From positions 310,001 through 374,000 of the forward strand of contig NZ_KQ758483.1 of assembly GCF_001456935.1 (NCBI RefSeq): a stretch of 64,000 bases of DNA, given 5' to 3'. The position numbers and the translations under genes are program-made. Every line of letters starts with the position of its first letter. Positions within the stretch are counted from its first letter, which is position 1. The DNA is from [Bacillus] enclensis (lineage in GTDB: Bacteria; Bacillota; Bacilli; Bacillales; Bacillaceae_B). The notes under the pieces were generated by a model. That model was given only the letters and a program-made list of their open reading frames with translations, was not told the origin of the DNA and searched no databases. Below, in pieces: positions 9,364-18,706 of this stretch.

Positions 9364-9813
9364 ATGACAGAAAACCAAGATACAAAACAATCATTAAAAC
9401 TTTTTATCGTACTCTCACGTGCTTATAAAGCATTAAATGAAGAGATTAATAAGAACATACAAGAAAATGGTTTGAATCCCACAGAGTTTGCTGTTCTGGA
9501 ATTGCTTTATCACAAAGGGGATCAGCCGCTGCAGCAAATAGGCGGAAAAATCCTGTTAGCCTCCGGCAGCATCACGTATGTTGTGGATAAATTAGAGAAA
9601 AAAGGGCTGCTTAAACGGGTTGCCTGTCCCAATGACCGGCGTGTGACGTATGCACAAATTACTGATGAAGGCAGGAGTCTGATCGACAAGATCTTTCCGA
9701 ATCATGAAATGAGGATTCATGAATTGATGTCGGCACTTACTCAAGAAGAAAAGAGTGATGTAATCGATTTGGTCAAGAAGCTGGGGCTTTCCATCAAGAA
9801 TCTATCATATTGA
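9364..9813 (+). CDS. mhqR: MarR-family repressor MhqR
   Basis: A 149-residue winged-helix regulator. The DNA-binding part runs from about 30 to 100 (QPLQQIGGKILLASGSITYVVDKLEKKGLL, then the wing with CPNDRRVTYAQIT). The conserved stretch GLNPTEFAVLELLYHKGDQPLQQIG and the single cysteine in VACPNDRR agree with B. subtilis MhqR (YkvE), which represses quinone- and catechol-resistance dioxygenases and oxidoreductases. Those targets are not in this window. The ATG at 9364 has AAAGG at better spacing than the ATG three codons earlier. Position, two genes past the mtn cluster, also fits ykvE. Confidence 0.85.
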   Translation: MTENQDTKQSLKLFIVLSRAYKALNEEINKNIQENGLNPTEFAVLELLYHKGDQPLQQIGGKILLASGSITYVVDKLEKKGLLKRVACPNDRRVTYAQITDEGRSLIDKIFPNHEMRIHELMSALTQEEKSDVIDLVKKLGLSIKNLSY

Positions 9814-9820
9814 AAGATAT

Positions 9821-9853
9821 AAAGAGTCTTTCCAAGGAAAGACTCTTTTTTTA
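9821..9853 (+). terminator. Terminator after mhqR
   Basis: Hairpin AAAGAGTCTTTCC/GGAAAGACTCTTT with a T tail, a few bases past the stop. Confidence 0.9.
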
Positions 9854-9915
9854 TGTAGGAAAAACAGAAGTACAGGTCGAATACAATAGATGGACTTTAA
9901 AAAGGGGGATTTTAT

Positions 9916-11610
9916 ATGAAGTTTGAACAATATACATACGAACGGCCGAATCTGCTTGAAATCAAAGATGGAATCAACCAGGCCCTGAAAACGTTTAAAC
10001 AAGCCGATACAGCGGACGAACAAGTAAAAGCAATGAAGGAAATCAATGAACTGCGACTTCATTTCGATACGATGCTAAACATTTGCTATATCCGACATTC
10101 AATTAACACAAATGATGATTTCTTTAAAGCAGAACAGGATTATTTCGATGAAGCCATGCCTGATTTCCAGGGTCTCGTTACTGATTATTATAAGGAGCTC
10201 CTGAATTCTTCTTTCAGGGCGGATCTGGAGGAGCGCTTTGGAAGACAGTTATTTTCACTGGCGGAAAGTGAAATCAAAACCTACTCACCTGAAGTGGTAA
10301 AGCTGCTCCAGGAAGAGAATAAACTATCTTCCAAGTATACGAAATTAATGGCTTCTGCAAAAATCCCATTCCAAGGGGAAGAAAGGACACTCGCTCAGAT
10401 GGGGCCTTTCACTCAAGCTGTGAACCGGGAGACCCGCAAAGAGGCCACGCTTGCTTCCGTCCGTTTCTTTGAAGAGAATCAGGAAGAACTGGACGGCATC
10501 TTTGATGATCTCGTCAAGGTCCGCCACAAAATAGCTGTCACTCTTGGTTATGAAAACTTTGTTGAACTCGGCTATTACCGAATGACGAGAACAGATTACA
10601 CACCGGAAATGGTGAAAGTGTTCCGTGAGGGTGTAAAAAATCATGTGGTGCCGTTGGTGAGTAAATTAAAAGAGAGACAAGCTGACAGAATTGGAATCAG
10701 TTCCATGAAATTTTATGATGAAGGGTTTAAATTCACTTCCGGGAATGCTGTCCCTAAAGGAGACCCCCAGTTCATCATTGAAAATGGTAAAAAGATGTAT
10801 GAAGAATTATCGCAGGAAACAAAAGAATTCTTTCACTTTATGATAGAGCGCAGCCTGATGGACCTGGAAGCGAAGAAAGGTAAGGCCGGAGGGGGCTATT
10901 GCACATACATGCCGAATTATGCGTCCCCCTTCATCTTTTCGAATTTCAATGGGACTTCCGGTGATATTGATGTCCTGACTCACGAGGCCGGCCATGCATT
11001 CCAAGTATACAGCAGCAGGGGTTTCGATATTCCGGAGTATCAGTGGCCGACATACGAAGCCTGTGAAATCCATTCGATGAGTATGGAGTTTTTTACATGG
11101 CCATGGATGGAACTGTTCTTCAAGGAAGATACGGACAAATATAAATTCTCCCATTTAAGCGATGCCCTTCAATTCCTGCCATATGGAGTCGCGGTAGACG
11201 AATTCCAGCATTTCGTTTACGAAAATCCCGAAGCGGGTCCCGCAGAGAGGAATGCAGCCTGGAGGGAGATTGAAAAAGAATATCTGCCTGGCAGGGATTA
11301 TGACGGTATCGATTATCTTGAAGCTGGCGGCTTCTGGCAGCGTCAATCGCATATTTATAACTCGCCTTTTTATTATATCGATTACACACTTGCGCAGATC
11401 TGTGCATTCCAATTCTGGGTAAAAATGAACGAGAATCGTGAAGAAGCATGGAATGATTATGTAGATCTTTGTAAACTTGGCGGAAGTCTTTCGTTCACTG
11501 AGCTTGCAGCTTCAGCCAACCTTGATTCACCTTTTAAAGAAGGGGCAGTAGAAGAAGTGGTCGAGCCGATCGCAAAGTGGCTGGATCAAATAGATGATAA
11601 GAATCTTTAA
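9916..11610 (+). CDS. M3-family oligoendopeptidase (PepF-like)
   Basis: Cytosolic zinc metallopeptidase of 564 residues that cuts short peptides. The zinc motif HEAGH is at 356-360, preceded by DVLT and followed about 25 residues on by the third-ligand region EIHSMSMEFF. The length is typical of M3B proteins, and no secretion signal is present. GGGGG precedes the ATG. It is monocistronic between two terminators. In B. subtilis this interval between mhqR and ykvI holds motB, motA and clpE, so this gene is out of the B. subtilis context. Confidence 0.9.
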   Translation: MKFEQYTYERPNLLEIKDGINQALKTFKQADTADEQVKAMKEINELRLHFDTMLNICYIRHSINTNDDFFKAEQDYFDEAMPDFQGLVTDYYKELLNSSFRADLEERFGRQLFSLAESEIKTYSPEVVKLLQEENKLSSKYTKLMASAKIPFQGEERTLAQMGPFTQAVNRETRKEATLASVRFFEENQEELDGIFDDLVKVRHKIAVTLGYENFVELGYYRMTRTDYTPEMVKVFREGVKNHVVPLVSKLKERQADRIGISSMKFYDEGFKFTSGNAVPKGDPQFIIENGKKMYEELSQETKEFFHFMIERSLMDLEAKKGKAGGGYCTYMPNYASPFIFSNFNGTSGDIDVLTHEAGHAFQVYSSRGFDIPEYQWPTYEACEIHSMSMEFFTWPWMELFFKEDTDKYKFSHLSDALQFLPYGVAVDEFQHFVYENPEAGPAERNAAWREIEKEYLPGRDYDGIDYLEAGGFWQRQSHIYNSPFYYIDYTLAQICAFQFWVKMNENREEAWNDYVDLCKLGGSLSFTELAASANLDSPFKEGAVEEVVEPIAKWLDQIDDKNL

Positions 11611-11670
11611 AAAATAACAGTCTATTTTCGTAGCGGGTAACTGCTCCGTGTTTAAACGAAAATGCACCAA

Positions 11671-11714
11671 AAAAGGAGTGCCTTCTCAAATAGATTTTGC
11701 CACTCCTTTTTGTG
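11671..11714 (+). terminator. Terminator after the M3 peptidase
   Basis: Perfect arms AAAAGGAGTG/CACTCCTTTT with a 20-nt loop, ending in a T run. Confidence 0.75.
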
Positions 11715-11840
11715 ATTTGAAGGTATGAATGCCGGGGTAATCTGCTCCATGCTAAGTAAAGAACAAAGGTACCTATCACAGAGAAACCTTTAATGGCAGA
11801 GCATGCGTTTTCGTTCAAGCAGGAAGTTTCAGTCTATATG

Positions 11841-11886
11841 AAAGCCGAACTAATTTGCCTTTTGGAAAATTAGTTCGGCTTTTTTG
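11841..11886 (+). terminator. Terminator-like hairpin, AACTAATTTGC family, copy 2
   Basis: Perfect arms AGCCGAACTAATTT/AAATTAGTTCGGCT followed by six T residues. Same stem core as at 7788 and 39471 with compensated changes at the outer pairs. No gene ends just before it. Confidence 0.8.
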
Positions 11887-11915
11887 ATTATACAAATATA
11901 TATGTAATTAATTCC

Positions 11916-12535
11916 CATCGATTGCTTGTAGTGTAAGACGAAGACTCTTGACCGAAAGGCGGGAGGGCTTTGGTCAAAGGATGGTGGCATAAGACGTACC
12001 AGTCATGAAGGGGTTGTTTGCCTGAGCGAACGATTTGGCTTTCTGAGCCCTGCAGCTGGACAATAGAAAAGGGGAGGCGGCTTGCTCAGCCCCGACAAGC
12101 ATAAAATGGGTTTGCCGGGAGGAGGGGTGTCCTTTTTAGTCCAATCGGTGTTAAATTTGGATACTTTTGGTAAGTGGCGGAATAAATTTAAACATTCAAA
12201 GATTATTGAGCAGAATTCGAAGATTAATGTATGAAATTGAAAGAAAAAGTCCTGTTTTCGAAAGATTACGGACAAAAATTAAAAGATTCCCCTGATTTAC
12301 CCTCATTCCGCAGGGTGAATTAAAGCGTTCATATAGCCAAAACTCAGATTAACACCTACTATTCGGTTACAGCAATCTCATATTCCCCCGTTAGAATGCC
12401 TGTTACCTCTATAAACAACGACATCATGAACCCAAAAGGCTGGCAGCCGGATTTGGGCAGAATAAGCATCTGAAATGACAGGAGCCTCACAGGCTACTCG
12501 CGTAAAGCGAAGTATTGCACGAAAATCAATAGCGG
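11916..12535 (+). repeat. Composite long inverted repeat with nested phased block, copy A
   Basis: Left arm GATTGCTTGTAGTGTAAGAC at 11920 pairs with right arm GCGAAGTATTGCACGAAAAT near 12507-12526; the right arm is preceded by GGAGCCTCACAGGCTACTC as in other Bacillaceae repeats. Inside are GGAGGCGGCTTGCTCAGCCC (12074 on) and the ~130-bp phased block at 12164-12292. Small open frames on both strands are not conserved between copies, so this is taken as non-coding. Confidence 0.75.
12164..12292 (+). repeat. Phased ~21-bp repeat block, class 1, copy A
   Basis: After GGTAAGTGGCGGAATAAA come five degenerate units of 20-22 bp: ATTCAAAGATTATTGAGCAG, AATTCGAAGATTAATGTATG, AAATTGAAAGAAAAAGTCCT, TTTTCGAAAGATTACGGAC and AAAATTAAAAGATTCCC. 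Unit order is the same in the copies at 26606-26738 (inverted) and 39615-39744. Confidence 0.8.
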
Positions 12536-12668
12536 TGTTTTAAGTCACTTCTTAAACTTTCGTTAAAACAAGTACCTCATTCAAGTAAATAGGTAATTTA
12601 TTGTCCTTTTGCTTCTGATTTCTTCAGCTTGTACATAGAGTGAAGTAGAAGAGGTATGAGGTGAGTGA

Positions 12669-13706
12669 ATGAAAAGAATATCAGGGGCATTTCAAATCGC
12701 TGCTGTGTATGTCGGAACGGTAATCGGTGCAGGGTTCGCAACGGGAAGGGAAATAGTGGAGTTTTTCACCCGTTTTGGATTCATCGGTTTCATCGCCATC
12801 TTATTCAGTGGATACTTATTCATTACCATGGGTACACGGATCATGCTCAAGTCACATGATATGCAGGCAAAGTCCTTTGAACAATTTAACGAATACCTTT
12901 TTGGGAAATGGTTCTCAAAATTCATGAATATCATGATGATGGTGATGCTGATCGGTGTATCGGCGGTCATGCTGTCAGGTGCAGGCGCAGTATTCAAGGA
13001 ACAACTTCTGATGCCGAAACAGTTTGGAGTCCTCTTGACAATCGTGCTTGGATTCCTGACGATGATGATCGGTATGAAAGGACTCTTTGCCGTTAATACA
13101 TTCGTTGTGCCGCTCATGATCATGTTCAATTTATTCCTGATGGGACACTCGGTTACAGATGCAAGATTTTTAGAGGCTTTCCTGACTATCCCGCCGGTGG
13201 ATGACGGCTGGAAATCAGTGGTCGCCCCTTTTTCGTATGTTGCTTTCAATTTGGCTATGGCCCAGGCTGTCCTTGTGCCTGTTGCGAGTGAAGTAGAGGA
13301 CAGGAAAGTGATTAAATATGGAGGTTATTTAGGCGGTTTGTTTCTGACGCTTATTTTGATCTCGAGCCATATGACCCTGGTCTTGATCCCGGAGGTCACT
13401 TTGTATGAAATACCAATGGCAGCAGTGATGAAATCATTTGCTGCAGGGTTGTATTTTATCTATATCCTTATCATTTATGGTGAAATCTTTACTTCTGTCA
13501 TCGGCGGTGTGTTCGGTTTGGAGAAACAGCTGGCAGGTTATTGGAAAGGGCCTTCCCTCGTTACATTTACGGCGATCTTTTCAATGATCTATTTACTGAG
13601 CTTTTTTGAATACAGTGAATTATTATCATATTTATATCCGTTGTTCGGTTATTTGAGTCTATTGTTTTTAGTACTTCTCTGGATGAAACATGACAGTGAA
13701 AAATGA
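12669..13706 (+). CDS. ykvI: YkvI-family membrane protein
   Basis: A 345-residue integral membrane protein with about ten hydrophobic segments, the first already at residues 6-18 (QIAAVYVGTVIGAGFATGRE). The GAGFATGREI signature and overall length match the YkvI family, distantly related to APC-type amino-acid transporters; the substrate is unknown. GAGGTGAG precedes the ATG. In B. subtilis ykvI lies just upstream of the queC operon and downstream of clpE; here queC is 16 kb away. Confidence 0.85.
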   Translation: MKRISGAFQIAAVYVGTVIGAGFATGREIVEFFTRFGFIGFIAILFSGYLFITMGTRIMLKSHDMQAKSFEQFNEYLFGKWFSKFMNIMMMVMLIGVSAVMLSGAGAVFKEQLLMPKQFGVLLTIVLGFLTMMIGMKGLFAVNTFVVPLMIMFNLFLMGHSVTDARFLEAFLTIPPVDDGWKSVVAPFSYVAFNLAMAQAVLVPVASEVEDRKVIKYGGYLGGLFLTLILISSHMTLVLIPEVTLYEIPMAAVMKSFAAGLYFIYILIIYGEIFTSVIGGVFGLEKQLAGYWKGPSLVTFTAIFSMIYLLSFFEYSELLSYLYPLFGYLSLLFLVLLWMKHDSEK

Positions 13707-13775
13707 TCGCTCCTAGGGGTTATTTCTTCTTTTTTTGCTTAACATAAACATGTAGCTAATAAAGGAGGAAACATA

Positions 13776-13892
13776 ATGACGAAATCGAAGCACGAAAAAG
13801 AAAGACAATGGAATGTAAGGAAAGAGGACCAAAAACCGCATGGCAAGGTACCTTCATTCAAAGAGTTATCGCAGCCGGATAAAGGAAAATAA
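13776..13892 (+). CDS. Small hydrophilic protein, 38 residues
   Basis: ATG preceded by a perfect AAAGGAGG at good spacing and closed by a strong terminator two bases after the stop, so a real short gene is likely. The product, starting MTKSKHEKERQWNVRKEDQK, is rich in charged residues, lacks hydrophobic stretches and looks intrinsically unstructured. I do not recognise the family; small spore-associated proteins of Bacillaceae often look like this, but that is only an impression. Confidence 0.7.
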   Translation: MTKSKHEKERQWNVRKEDQKPHGKVPSFKELSQPDKGK

Positions 13893-13893
13893 T

Positions 13894-13925
13894 AAAAGGG
13901 GGTGGCTCCAGGCCACCCCCTTTTA
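13894..13925 (+). terminator. Terminator after the 38-residue gene, shared with the convergent gene
   Basis: Perfect arms AAAAGGGGGTGGC/GCCACCCCCTTTT around TCCAG. It can work for both directions. Confidence 0.9.
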
Positions 13926-13942
13926 TTGTATATATTGCGGAT

Positions 13943-15331
13943 CTAGCTGTTTTCATCCGTTTGATTTGCGTCTTCGGTTTTATATTTATTTGGAAAAAAA
14001 GAATTTCTTACTGCATCCCGGTCCCAATCAGGCAGGCCGCAGCTGGAAGCCAGTTCTTCGAGGTGCTTCATCAAGAACTTCATGTCCAGGTTTTGCAGGC
14101 TGTCATAATCGATTCCTTCCAAAATATAATCCTTGAATGTCCAAATTATCTTCTTAACGTCTTTCTTATTATTTTCTGCTATCATCCTGAGTGATCTCAG
14201 CATTTCGGCGATCACTGATATATCATGCTTACCATAATGCCGCAGCTGATAAAAACTCTGGTACAGATAATCTTCAAAATCCGGCTGCTCAAGGATGATG
14301 CGTATATTGCCTTCTTCATCTGCAATATGAGATCCTGGAAGCTTGTGTCTTGCTAATTTTGATAAGATGATCCCTATCTCCTCGATGCAATTTTTAGCAG
14401 TGTTCGGATCATTTATGGCAGGAGAAATGGCTCTGAGGGCGATTTCGACCAATTTTCTTATCCCGAGATCAATATCTTCGATCGGTTCCTTATCCGGGCC
14501 CAGAATAATAAAATTCAAATATTCTTCAGGTTTTATATCATCTTCCTCCGACCAGATTGTCATTGCTGCGGTTCCCTCCAGGAGATATTCGCCTGGCGTC
14601 TTGATCATGCGTACAATGCAGTCATTTGATACCGCTCTATGAAGCAGCCCTTCAATTTCAATATGCTGCAGATAACCGGATTCATTACTATATACATAAC
14701 ACGCCTCTGTATCCTCAAAAGATAAGGGATCGATTCCAGTGTGTGTCGATTCCAATTTATCTTTTTTTCTGTAAAGCGGGCTATTCTCAATTTTATGGTT
14801 CGTTTTAATCGTAATATTATGAATAAGGTTACTGACTTTAACCCAGTTCGAAACATGATGAACGAAATAAACAAATACAAAGAGGCAGATGATTGCCACT
14901 ATTGCAGCAAATGCAGCAGATATGAAAAGCTCCTGTCCGGATTCGTCTTTCAGGAGAATAAGAAGGGTGATGCAGTAAACGACCCCAGAAACAAAAATGG
15001 CAAGAACGCGCTGGGTTGGCCGGTCATTGATGAAATTTTGAAGTGTCCTGGGTGAATATTGGGACAGAAAGGTTGTGAGTACAACCATTATAGTGGAAAA
15101 GGTAATGGTGGTCATGGTCATGATTGAAGAGGCAATGGTACTGATGATGGTCATGCTTAAGTCGAAGTTGGCAAACAATACTTTAGGGAGCAGCGGATAG
15201 TCGTGCTGGCTCAGCCACCAATCAAATGAAAAGGTGACAAGTGCAAGCACGAGTGAAATCAATGAGAAAACGAGCGGTATGAACCAAAAGCTTTTTTGGG
15301 CTTTTTTCAGGATATGGACATTCAGATGCAT
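13943..15331 (-). CDS. DUF2254 membrane protein
   Basis: About 462 residues. The N-terminal third has four hydrophobic segments (FWFIPLVFSLISLVLALV, a segment rich in M/T/I near IMTMTTITFSTIMVVL, VLAIFVSGVVYCITLLILL, and AAFAAIVAIICLFVFVYFV); the remainder is cytosolic or external and soluble. YSPRTLQNFI and SPAINDPNTA are family-conserved stretches of DUF2254. Function unknown. I prefer the ATG at 15331, preceded by AAGGTGG, over the upstream one at 15400. Convergent with the small gene at 13776. Confidence 0.75.
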   Translation of the reverse strand: MHLNVHILKKAQKSFWFIPLVFSLISLVLALVTFSFDWWLSQHDYPLLPKVLFANFDLSMTIISTIASSIMTMTTITFSTIMVVLTTFLSQYSPRTLQNFINDRPTQRVLAIFVSGVVYCITLLILLKDESGQELFISAAFAAIVAIICLFVFVYFVHHVSNWVKVSNLIHNITIKTNHKIENSPLYRKKDKLESTHTGIDPLSFEDTEACYVYSNESGYLQHIEIEGLLHRAVSNDCIVRMIKTPGEYLLEGTAAMTIWSEEDDIKPEEYLNFIILGPDKEPIEDIDLGIRKLVEIALRAISPAINDPNTAKNCIEEIGIILSKLARHKLPGSHIADEEGNIRIILEQPDFEDYLYQSFYQLRHYGKHDISVIAEMLRSLRMIAENNKKDVKKIIWTFKDYILEGIDYDSLQNLDMKFLMKHLEELASSCGLPDWDRDAVRNSFFPNKYKTEDANQTDENS

Positions 15332-15528
15332 CTTCGTTGGGCCACCTTTTGTTTTATATGCTATAAGAATATCCTGAACGAAAGAAAAGAAACTATTCAT
15401 TCCCTTCGCCCGCGGTAAAAAATTTAGATTAGTACAGGCAGCCGGTACCCACTTCCACCGGCCATTATGGCTAGTGTTTAGAGAAAAGTAATGATAGAGC
15501 AGCCGGCCCCCTCTAATAAAAGGAATGA

Positions 15529-15708
15529 TTATTGCTCAATGATTTTATAGTTTTTATGATTTACAACTGTCTTTTCTTCAAGTTCCAGATCCCTGTAATT
15601 TTTCATATAAGTCAGATCGACAATGACAGAATTCTCGTTTACTTTTTCCACAACTCCTTTTAACCCTTCTTTAAATTCAATGACATTTCCAATTTCTGCT
15701 TTTTTCAT
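15529..15708 (-). CDS. ykvS: YkvS-like DUF2187 protein
   Basis: 59 residues with an SH3-like, KOW-type sequence: IGNVIEFKEGLKGVVEKV, NSVIVDLTYM and VNHKNYKII. B. subtilis YkvS has the same plan and lies in the same neighbourhood next to ykvT. The chosen ATG has AAGGAG 9 bp upstream; an in-frame ATG three codons earlier touches the box. Function unknown; the fold suggests RNA or protein binding. Confidence 0.75.
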   Translation of the reverse strand: MKKAEIGNVIEFKEGLKGVVEKVNENSVIVDLTYMKNYRDLELEEKTVVNHKNYKIIEQ

Positions 15709-15879
15709 TAGAGGCATCTCCTTTTTGCCAAAATTCTACAATCAATTACTAATATTTTGACTGAAACGAACTGAAAGGTAAAGAGTTTTCTAATAATTTA
15801 ATAAAAAAACTAATGTTTGCAGTATTCTTAGAGTGGATTACAATAAGATTAGACAATTTGGGAGGAGGCTCATACCATT

Positions 15880-16071
15880 ATGGAAAGCGAAATCATAAAG
15901 ATGCTGGAAGCACTGAGGAATAAGGAAGTAGAAGAAATCTCTGTAGAAAAAGAAGATTTTCTTTCCTTCAGGGCTGTCCTGGTAAAACAACCGGATTTCA
16001 AACATTTCAGGGGAATTGCCGCTCACGGCGGCCATGTACGTTATCAGTATCTGGAGAACCCGAGAAGCTGA
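15880..16071 (+). CDS. Conserved small hypothetical protein, 63 residues
   Basis: Short acidic N-terminal helix ([20 protein letters not shown]) followed by a beta-rich part ending [25 protein letters not shown] precedes the ATG and TTAGACAATT... lies upstream, so expression is plausible. I do not recognise the family; the double histidine/glycine stretch AAHGGHV is its most distinctive part. Confidence 0.65.
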   Translation: MESEIIKMLEALRNKEVEEISVEKEDFLSFRAVLVKQPDFKHFRGIAAHGGHVRYQYLENPRS

Positions 16072-16202
16072 GATGTGATGAATGTGTTGTAAGCATTATG
16101 ATATAAAGGCAGGTTTGATTAGAGCAGGTAACCATTTCCGGATGAAATCCTTAACCAACCTTGTTATTGTATAGGGTGAATCTCGTTAAGGGGGAATATC
16201 AC

Positions 16203-16790
16203 ATGAAAAAACATATTATCTCAGGTCTTGCAGCAATCAGCATGCTTGCTTTTACTAGTTCCGCGGCAGCGGCAGAAGGCGTTCACACCGTGAAGAATGG
16301 TGAATCGCTTTGTGATATCGGTAAAGCAAATTCTGTTTCTGTACTAGATTTGATGAAAGAGAATGGTTTGAAATCACATGAGATCCACCCGGGACAAACG
16401 ATAAGCCTTCCGGAAAGAGATGTAAGCGAAGAAGATAAAGCACTGCTTGCAAAACTGGTTCAAGCTGAAGCAAAAGGTGAGCCATATGCAGGCAAGGTGG
16501 CAGTTGCTACTGTTGTCCTGAACAGGGTCGACTCGGATGAGTTTCCCGATTCAGTTAAAGAAGTAGTATACGAGGTTTCCAATGGACATTATGCCTTTTC
16601 ACCCGTCCAAAATGGAGAAATCAATAATAGTCCTTCGGATGAATCCAAAAAAGCCGTAGAAGAAGCACTTGCCTTTAGAGGTCAGGGCCAGGGTTCCCTG
16701 TTTTTCTATAACCCGGATACTTCAAGCAGCAGCTGGATTACTTCAACCGATACGGTATTGACGATCGGGAACCACGTTTTTGCAAAATAA
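16203..16790 (+). CDS. ykvT: Cell wall hydrolase YkvT (LysM + SleB-like)
   Basis: 195 residues: signal peptide (1-24, ending SSAAAAEG), one LysM peptidoglycan-binding domain (VHTVKNGESLCDIGKAN to GQTISLP, about 27-70) and a SleB/CwlJ-type hydrolase_2 domain (from about 77) with the catalytic-glutamate region LVQAEAKGEPYAGKVAVATVVLNRV. Exported spore-cortex-lytic-type enzyme. The ATG has AGGGGGAA at the right distance; the frame extends 14 codons further upstream without a site. The neighbour ykvS supports the name. Confidence 0.85.
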   Translation: MKKHIISGLAAISMLAFTSSAAAAEGVHTVKNGESLCDIGKANSVSVLDLMKENGLKSHEIHPGQTISLPERDVSEEDKALLAKLVQAEAKGEPYAGKVAVATVVLNRVDSDEFPDSVKEVVYEVSNGHYAFSPVQNGEINNSPSDESKKAVEEALAFRGQGQGSLFFYNPDTSSSSWITSTDTVLTIGNHVFAK

Positions 16791-16820
16791 TAAAATTAAC
16801 AACATATGTTGAAAAGCGAT

Positions 16821-16862
16821 TAACCTGCCATCCTACTAATATGGCAGGTTAATCTTTTTTTG
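16821..16862 (+). terminator. Terminator after ykvT
   Basis: Arms TAACCTGCCAT/ATGGCAGGTTA followed by TCTTTTTTT. Confidence 0.9.
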
Positions 16863-16932
16863 GGAGCTGTTTTTTTGCCTGCCCAAAAAGGGTAATCTAA
16901 TCTATGTATAAAATAGGAAGGAGAGATGATGT

Positions 16933-17670
16933 ATGACAAAGCGTGTAGTCTGTATTACAGGAGGAGCCAATGGAATCGGTAAATCGCTTGTGGAGCATTT
17001 TGCCAAGTTAGGTGATGTAGTCCATTTCTTTGATAAAGACCGTGAAGCCGGTGTTAGGCTTGAGGGGGAACAAGTGAAAAGGGGCAGCTCAGTCGTGTTC
17101 CATCACATTGATGTCTCCTCACCTGAAGAAATCAAAAACGGATTTCAAGCTATTCGAAGGAATCACGAGTTTCTCGATGTACTTGTCAATAATGCGGGGG
17201 TATCAAAATTCAAATCATTCTGGGAGATGACGCCAGAGGATTGGAATAGCATTATATCCGCGAACCTCAGCAGTGTCTTCCACTGCTCACGGGAGGCTGC
17301 CGGGCTAATGAAAGATAAAGGGGGTGCAATCATCAATATTGCTTCCACCAGAGCCCAGATGTCTGAACCCCATACAGAAGCTTATTCTGCAACCAAGGGG
17401 GGCATCTCAAGCTTGACCCACTCCCTTGCTATCACCTTGGGGGAATACGGCATCCGCGTAAATTCCATCAGCCCCGGATGGATTGAAACAGGTGACTATT
17501 CCGCCCTGCGTGAAATAGATCACAGTCAGCATCCGTCAGGGCGTGTAGGAAAACCGGAAGATATTGCAAGGGCATGCCGTTTTCTGGCTGACCCTGAAAA
17601 CGACTTCATTACCGGTGAAAATCTCGTTATAGACGGAGGCATGACGAGAAAAATGATCTATGAACATTAA
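16933..17670 (+). CDS. SDR-family oxidoreductase
   Basis: 245-residue classical short-chain dehydrogenase: cofactor motif TGGANGIG (9-16), NNAG (86-89), catalytic S138, Y151 and K155 in YSATKGG, and the PG motif SISPGWIETGDY. D34 after the second strand favours NAD(H). Substrate unknown. AGGAGAG precedes the ATG; stands alone. Confidence 0.85.
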   Translation: MTKRVVCITGGANGIGKSLVEHFAKLGDVVHFFDKDREAGVRLEGEQVKRGSSVVFHHIDVSSPEEIKNGFQAIRRNHEFLDVLVNNAGVSKFKSFWEMTPEDWNSIISANLSSVFHCSREAAGLMKDKGGAIINIASTRAQMSEPHTEAYSATKGGISSLTHSLAITLGEYGIRVNSISPGWIETGDYSALREIDHSQHPSGRVGKPEDIARACRFLADPENDFITGENLVIDGGMTRKMIYEH

Positions 17671-17768
17671 CCACTTGAGATTCCTGATTCTTGAACTGAT
17701 GAATATAATGAATATTTGCTATATTTTTACTATTTCATTATAATTAGGTCAGAAAAAGGGGGATCAGA

Positions 17769-18701
17769 ATGACTCAATTAACAGAGATAAAAAAAGAAAT
17801 GAACAAGGTACTGGTCGGAAAGGACAAAGAAATAGACCTGCTTTTGATTGCCTTGCTGCAAGGTGGTCATGTTTTACTGGAGAGCGTTCCGGGGACAGGC
17901 AAGACATTACTGGCGAAAACATTCTCTCAATGCATAGAAGGAATGTTCAGGAGGATCCAATTCACCCCGGACGTCCTGCCAAGCGATGTGACCGGCATAC
18001 AGTTCTTCAATCCCAAGACCCAGGAATTTGAACTCCGGACCGGACCGGTGATTTCAAACGTCCTGCTGGCTGACGAAATCAACCGTGCCACTCCGAGAAC
18101 ACAGGCAAGTTTACTTGAGGTCATGGAAGAGAAACAAATTACTATTGATGGCGAAACGGTTCCATTAAACCCGCCTTTCATCGTAGTTGCCACTCAAAAT
18201 CCAATCGAATCACAGCAGGGGACGTTTCCGCTTCCAGCAGCCCAGCTGGATCGATTTTTACTGAAGATCCCTTTTACATATCCTGAATTTGAGGAAGAAA
18301 GAATGATTTTGAGCCGTTTTAAATCGGAACAGCCTTTGAATGCGGTGAGGGCCGTCATGAGTTTATCTGAAGTAGAAGCTTTGTCCAGAGAGGTAAAGAA
18401 GGTACATGTCTCAGCTGATATAGAGTCATATATCCTGCAAATGACAAGGGGAACGAGAGAACACGAATTGATTGAAGTAGGGGCAAGTCCAAGAGCAAGT
18501 CTGGCACTTCTGAAAGCCGCACAGGGTCAGGCCTTTATTGAGGGCAGAGATTTTGTCAGACCTGAAGATGTTTTACTTGCAGCTCCTTATGTCCTGCAGC
18601 ATAGAATCCAACTGACCGCAGAAGCTTCACTGACCAAGTCCGAGGAAGAAGTTATAGCAAACTTGATTGAAACCATCATTCTTCCAGTTGAAACGAGGTA
18701 G
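17769..18701 (+). CDS. MoxR-family AAA+ ATPase
   Basis: 310 residues with Walker A (SVPGTGKT, 39-46), Walker B (LLADEIN, 99-105), sensor 1 (VVATQNPIESQGT-like stretch) and the arginine-rich C-terminal lid. MoxR ATPases act as chaperones that insert cofactors or remodel partner complexes, usually together with DUF58/VWA proteins. The next gene, 5 bp downstream, encodes exactly such a DUF58 protein, so the two are very likely one operon and one system. GGGGG precedes the ATG. Confidence 0.9.
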   Translation: MTQLTEIKKEMNKVLVGKDKEIDLLLIALLQGGHVLLESVPGTGKTLLAKTFSQCIEGMFRRIQFTPDVLPSDVTGIQFFNPKTQEFELRTGPVISNVLLADEINRATPRTQASLLEVMEEKQITIDGETVPLNPPFIVVATQNPIESQQGTFPLPAAQLDRFLLKIPFTYPEFEEERMILSRFKSEQPLNAVRAVMSLSEVEALSREVKKVHVSADIESYILQMTRGTREHELIEVGASPRASLALLKAAQGQAFIEGRDFVRPEDVLLAAPYVLQHRIQLTAEASLTKSEEEVIANLIETIILPVETR

Positions 18702-18706
18702 CGAAA

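Noticed and set aside
12003..12275. Minus-strand frame of 90 codons in the composite repeat
   Set aside because: The matching frame is not kept in copies B and C, so it is chance reading of the phased block.
12692..13249. Minus-strand frame of 185 codons inside ykvI
   Set aside because: Antisense of a membrane protein; length is explained by codon bias of the sense gene.
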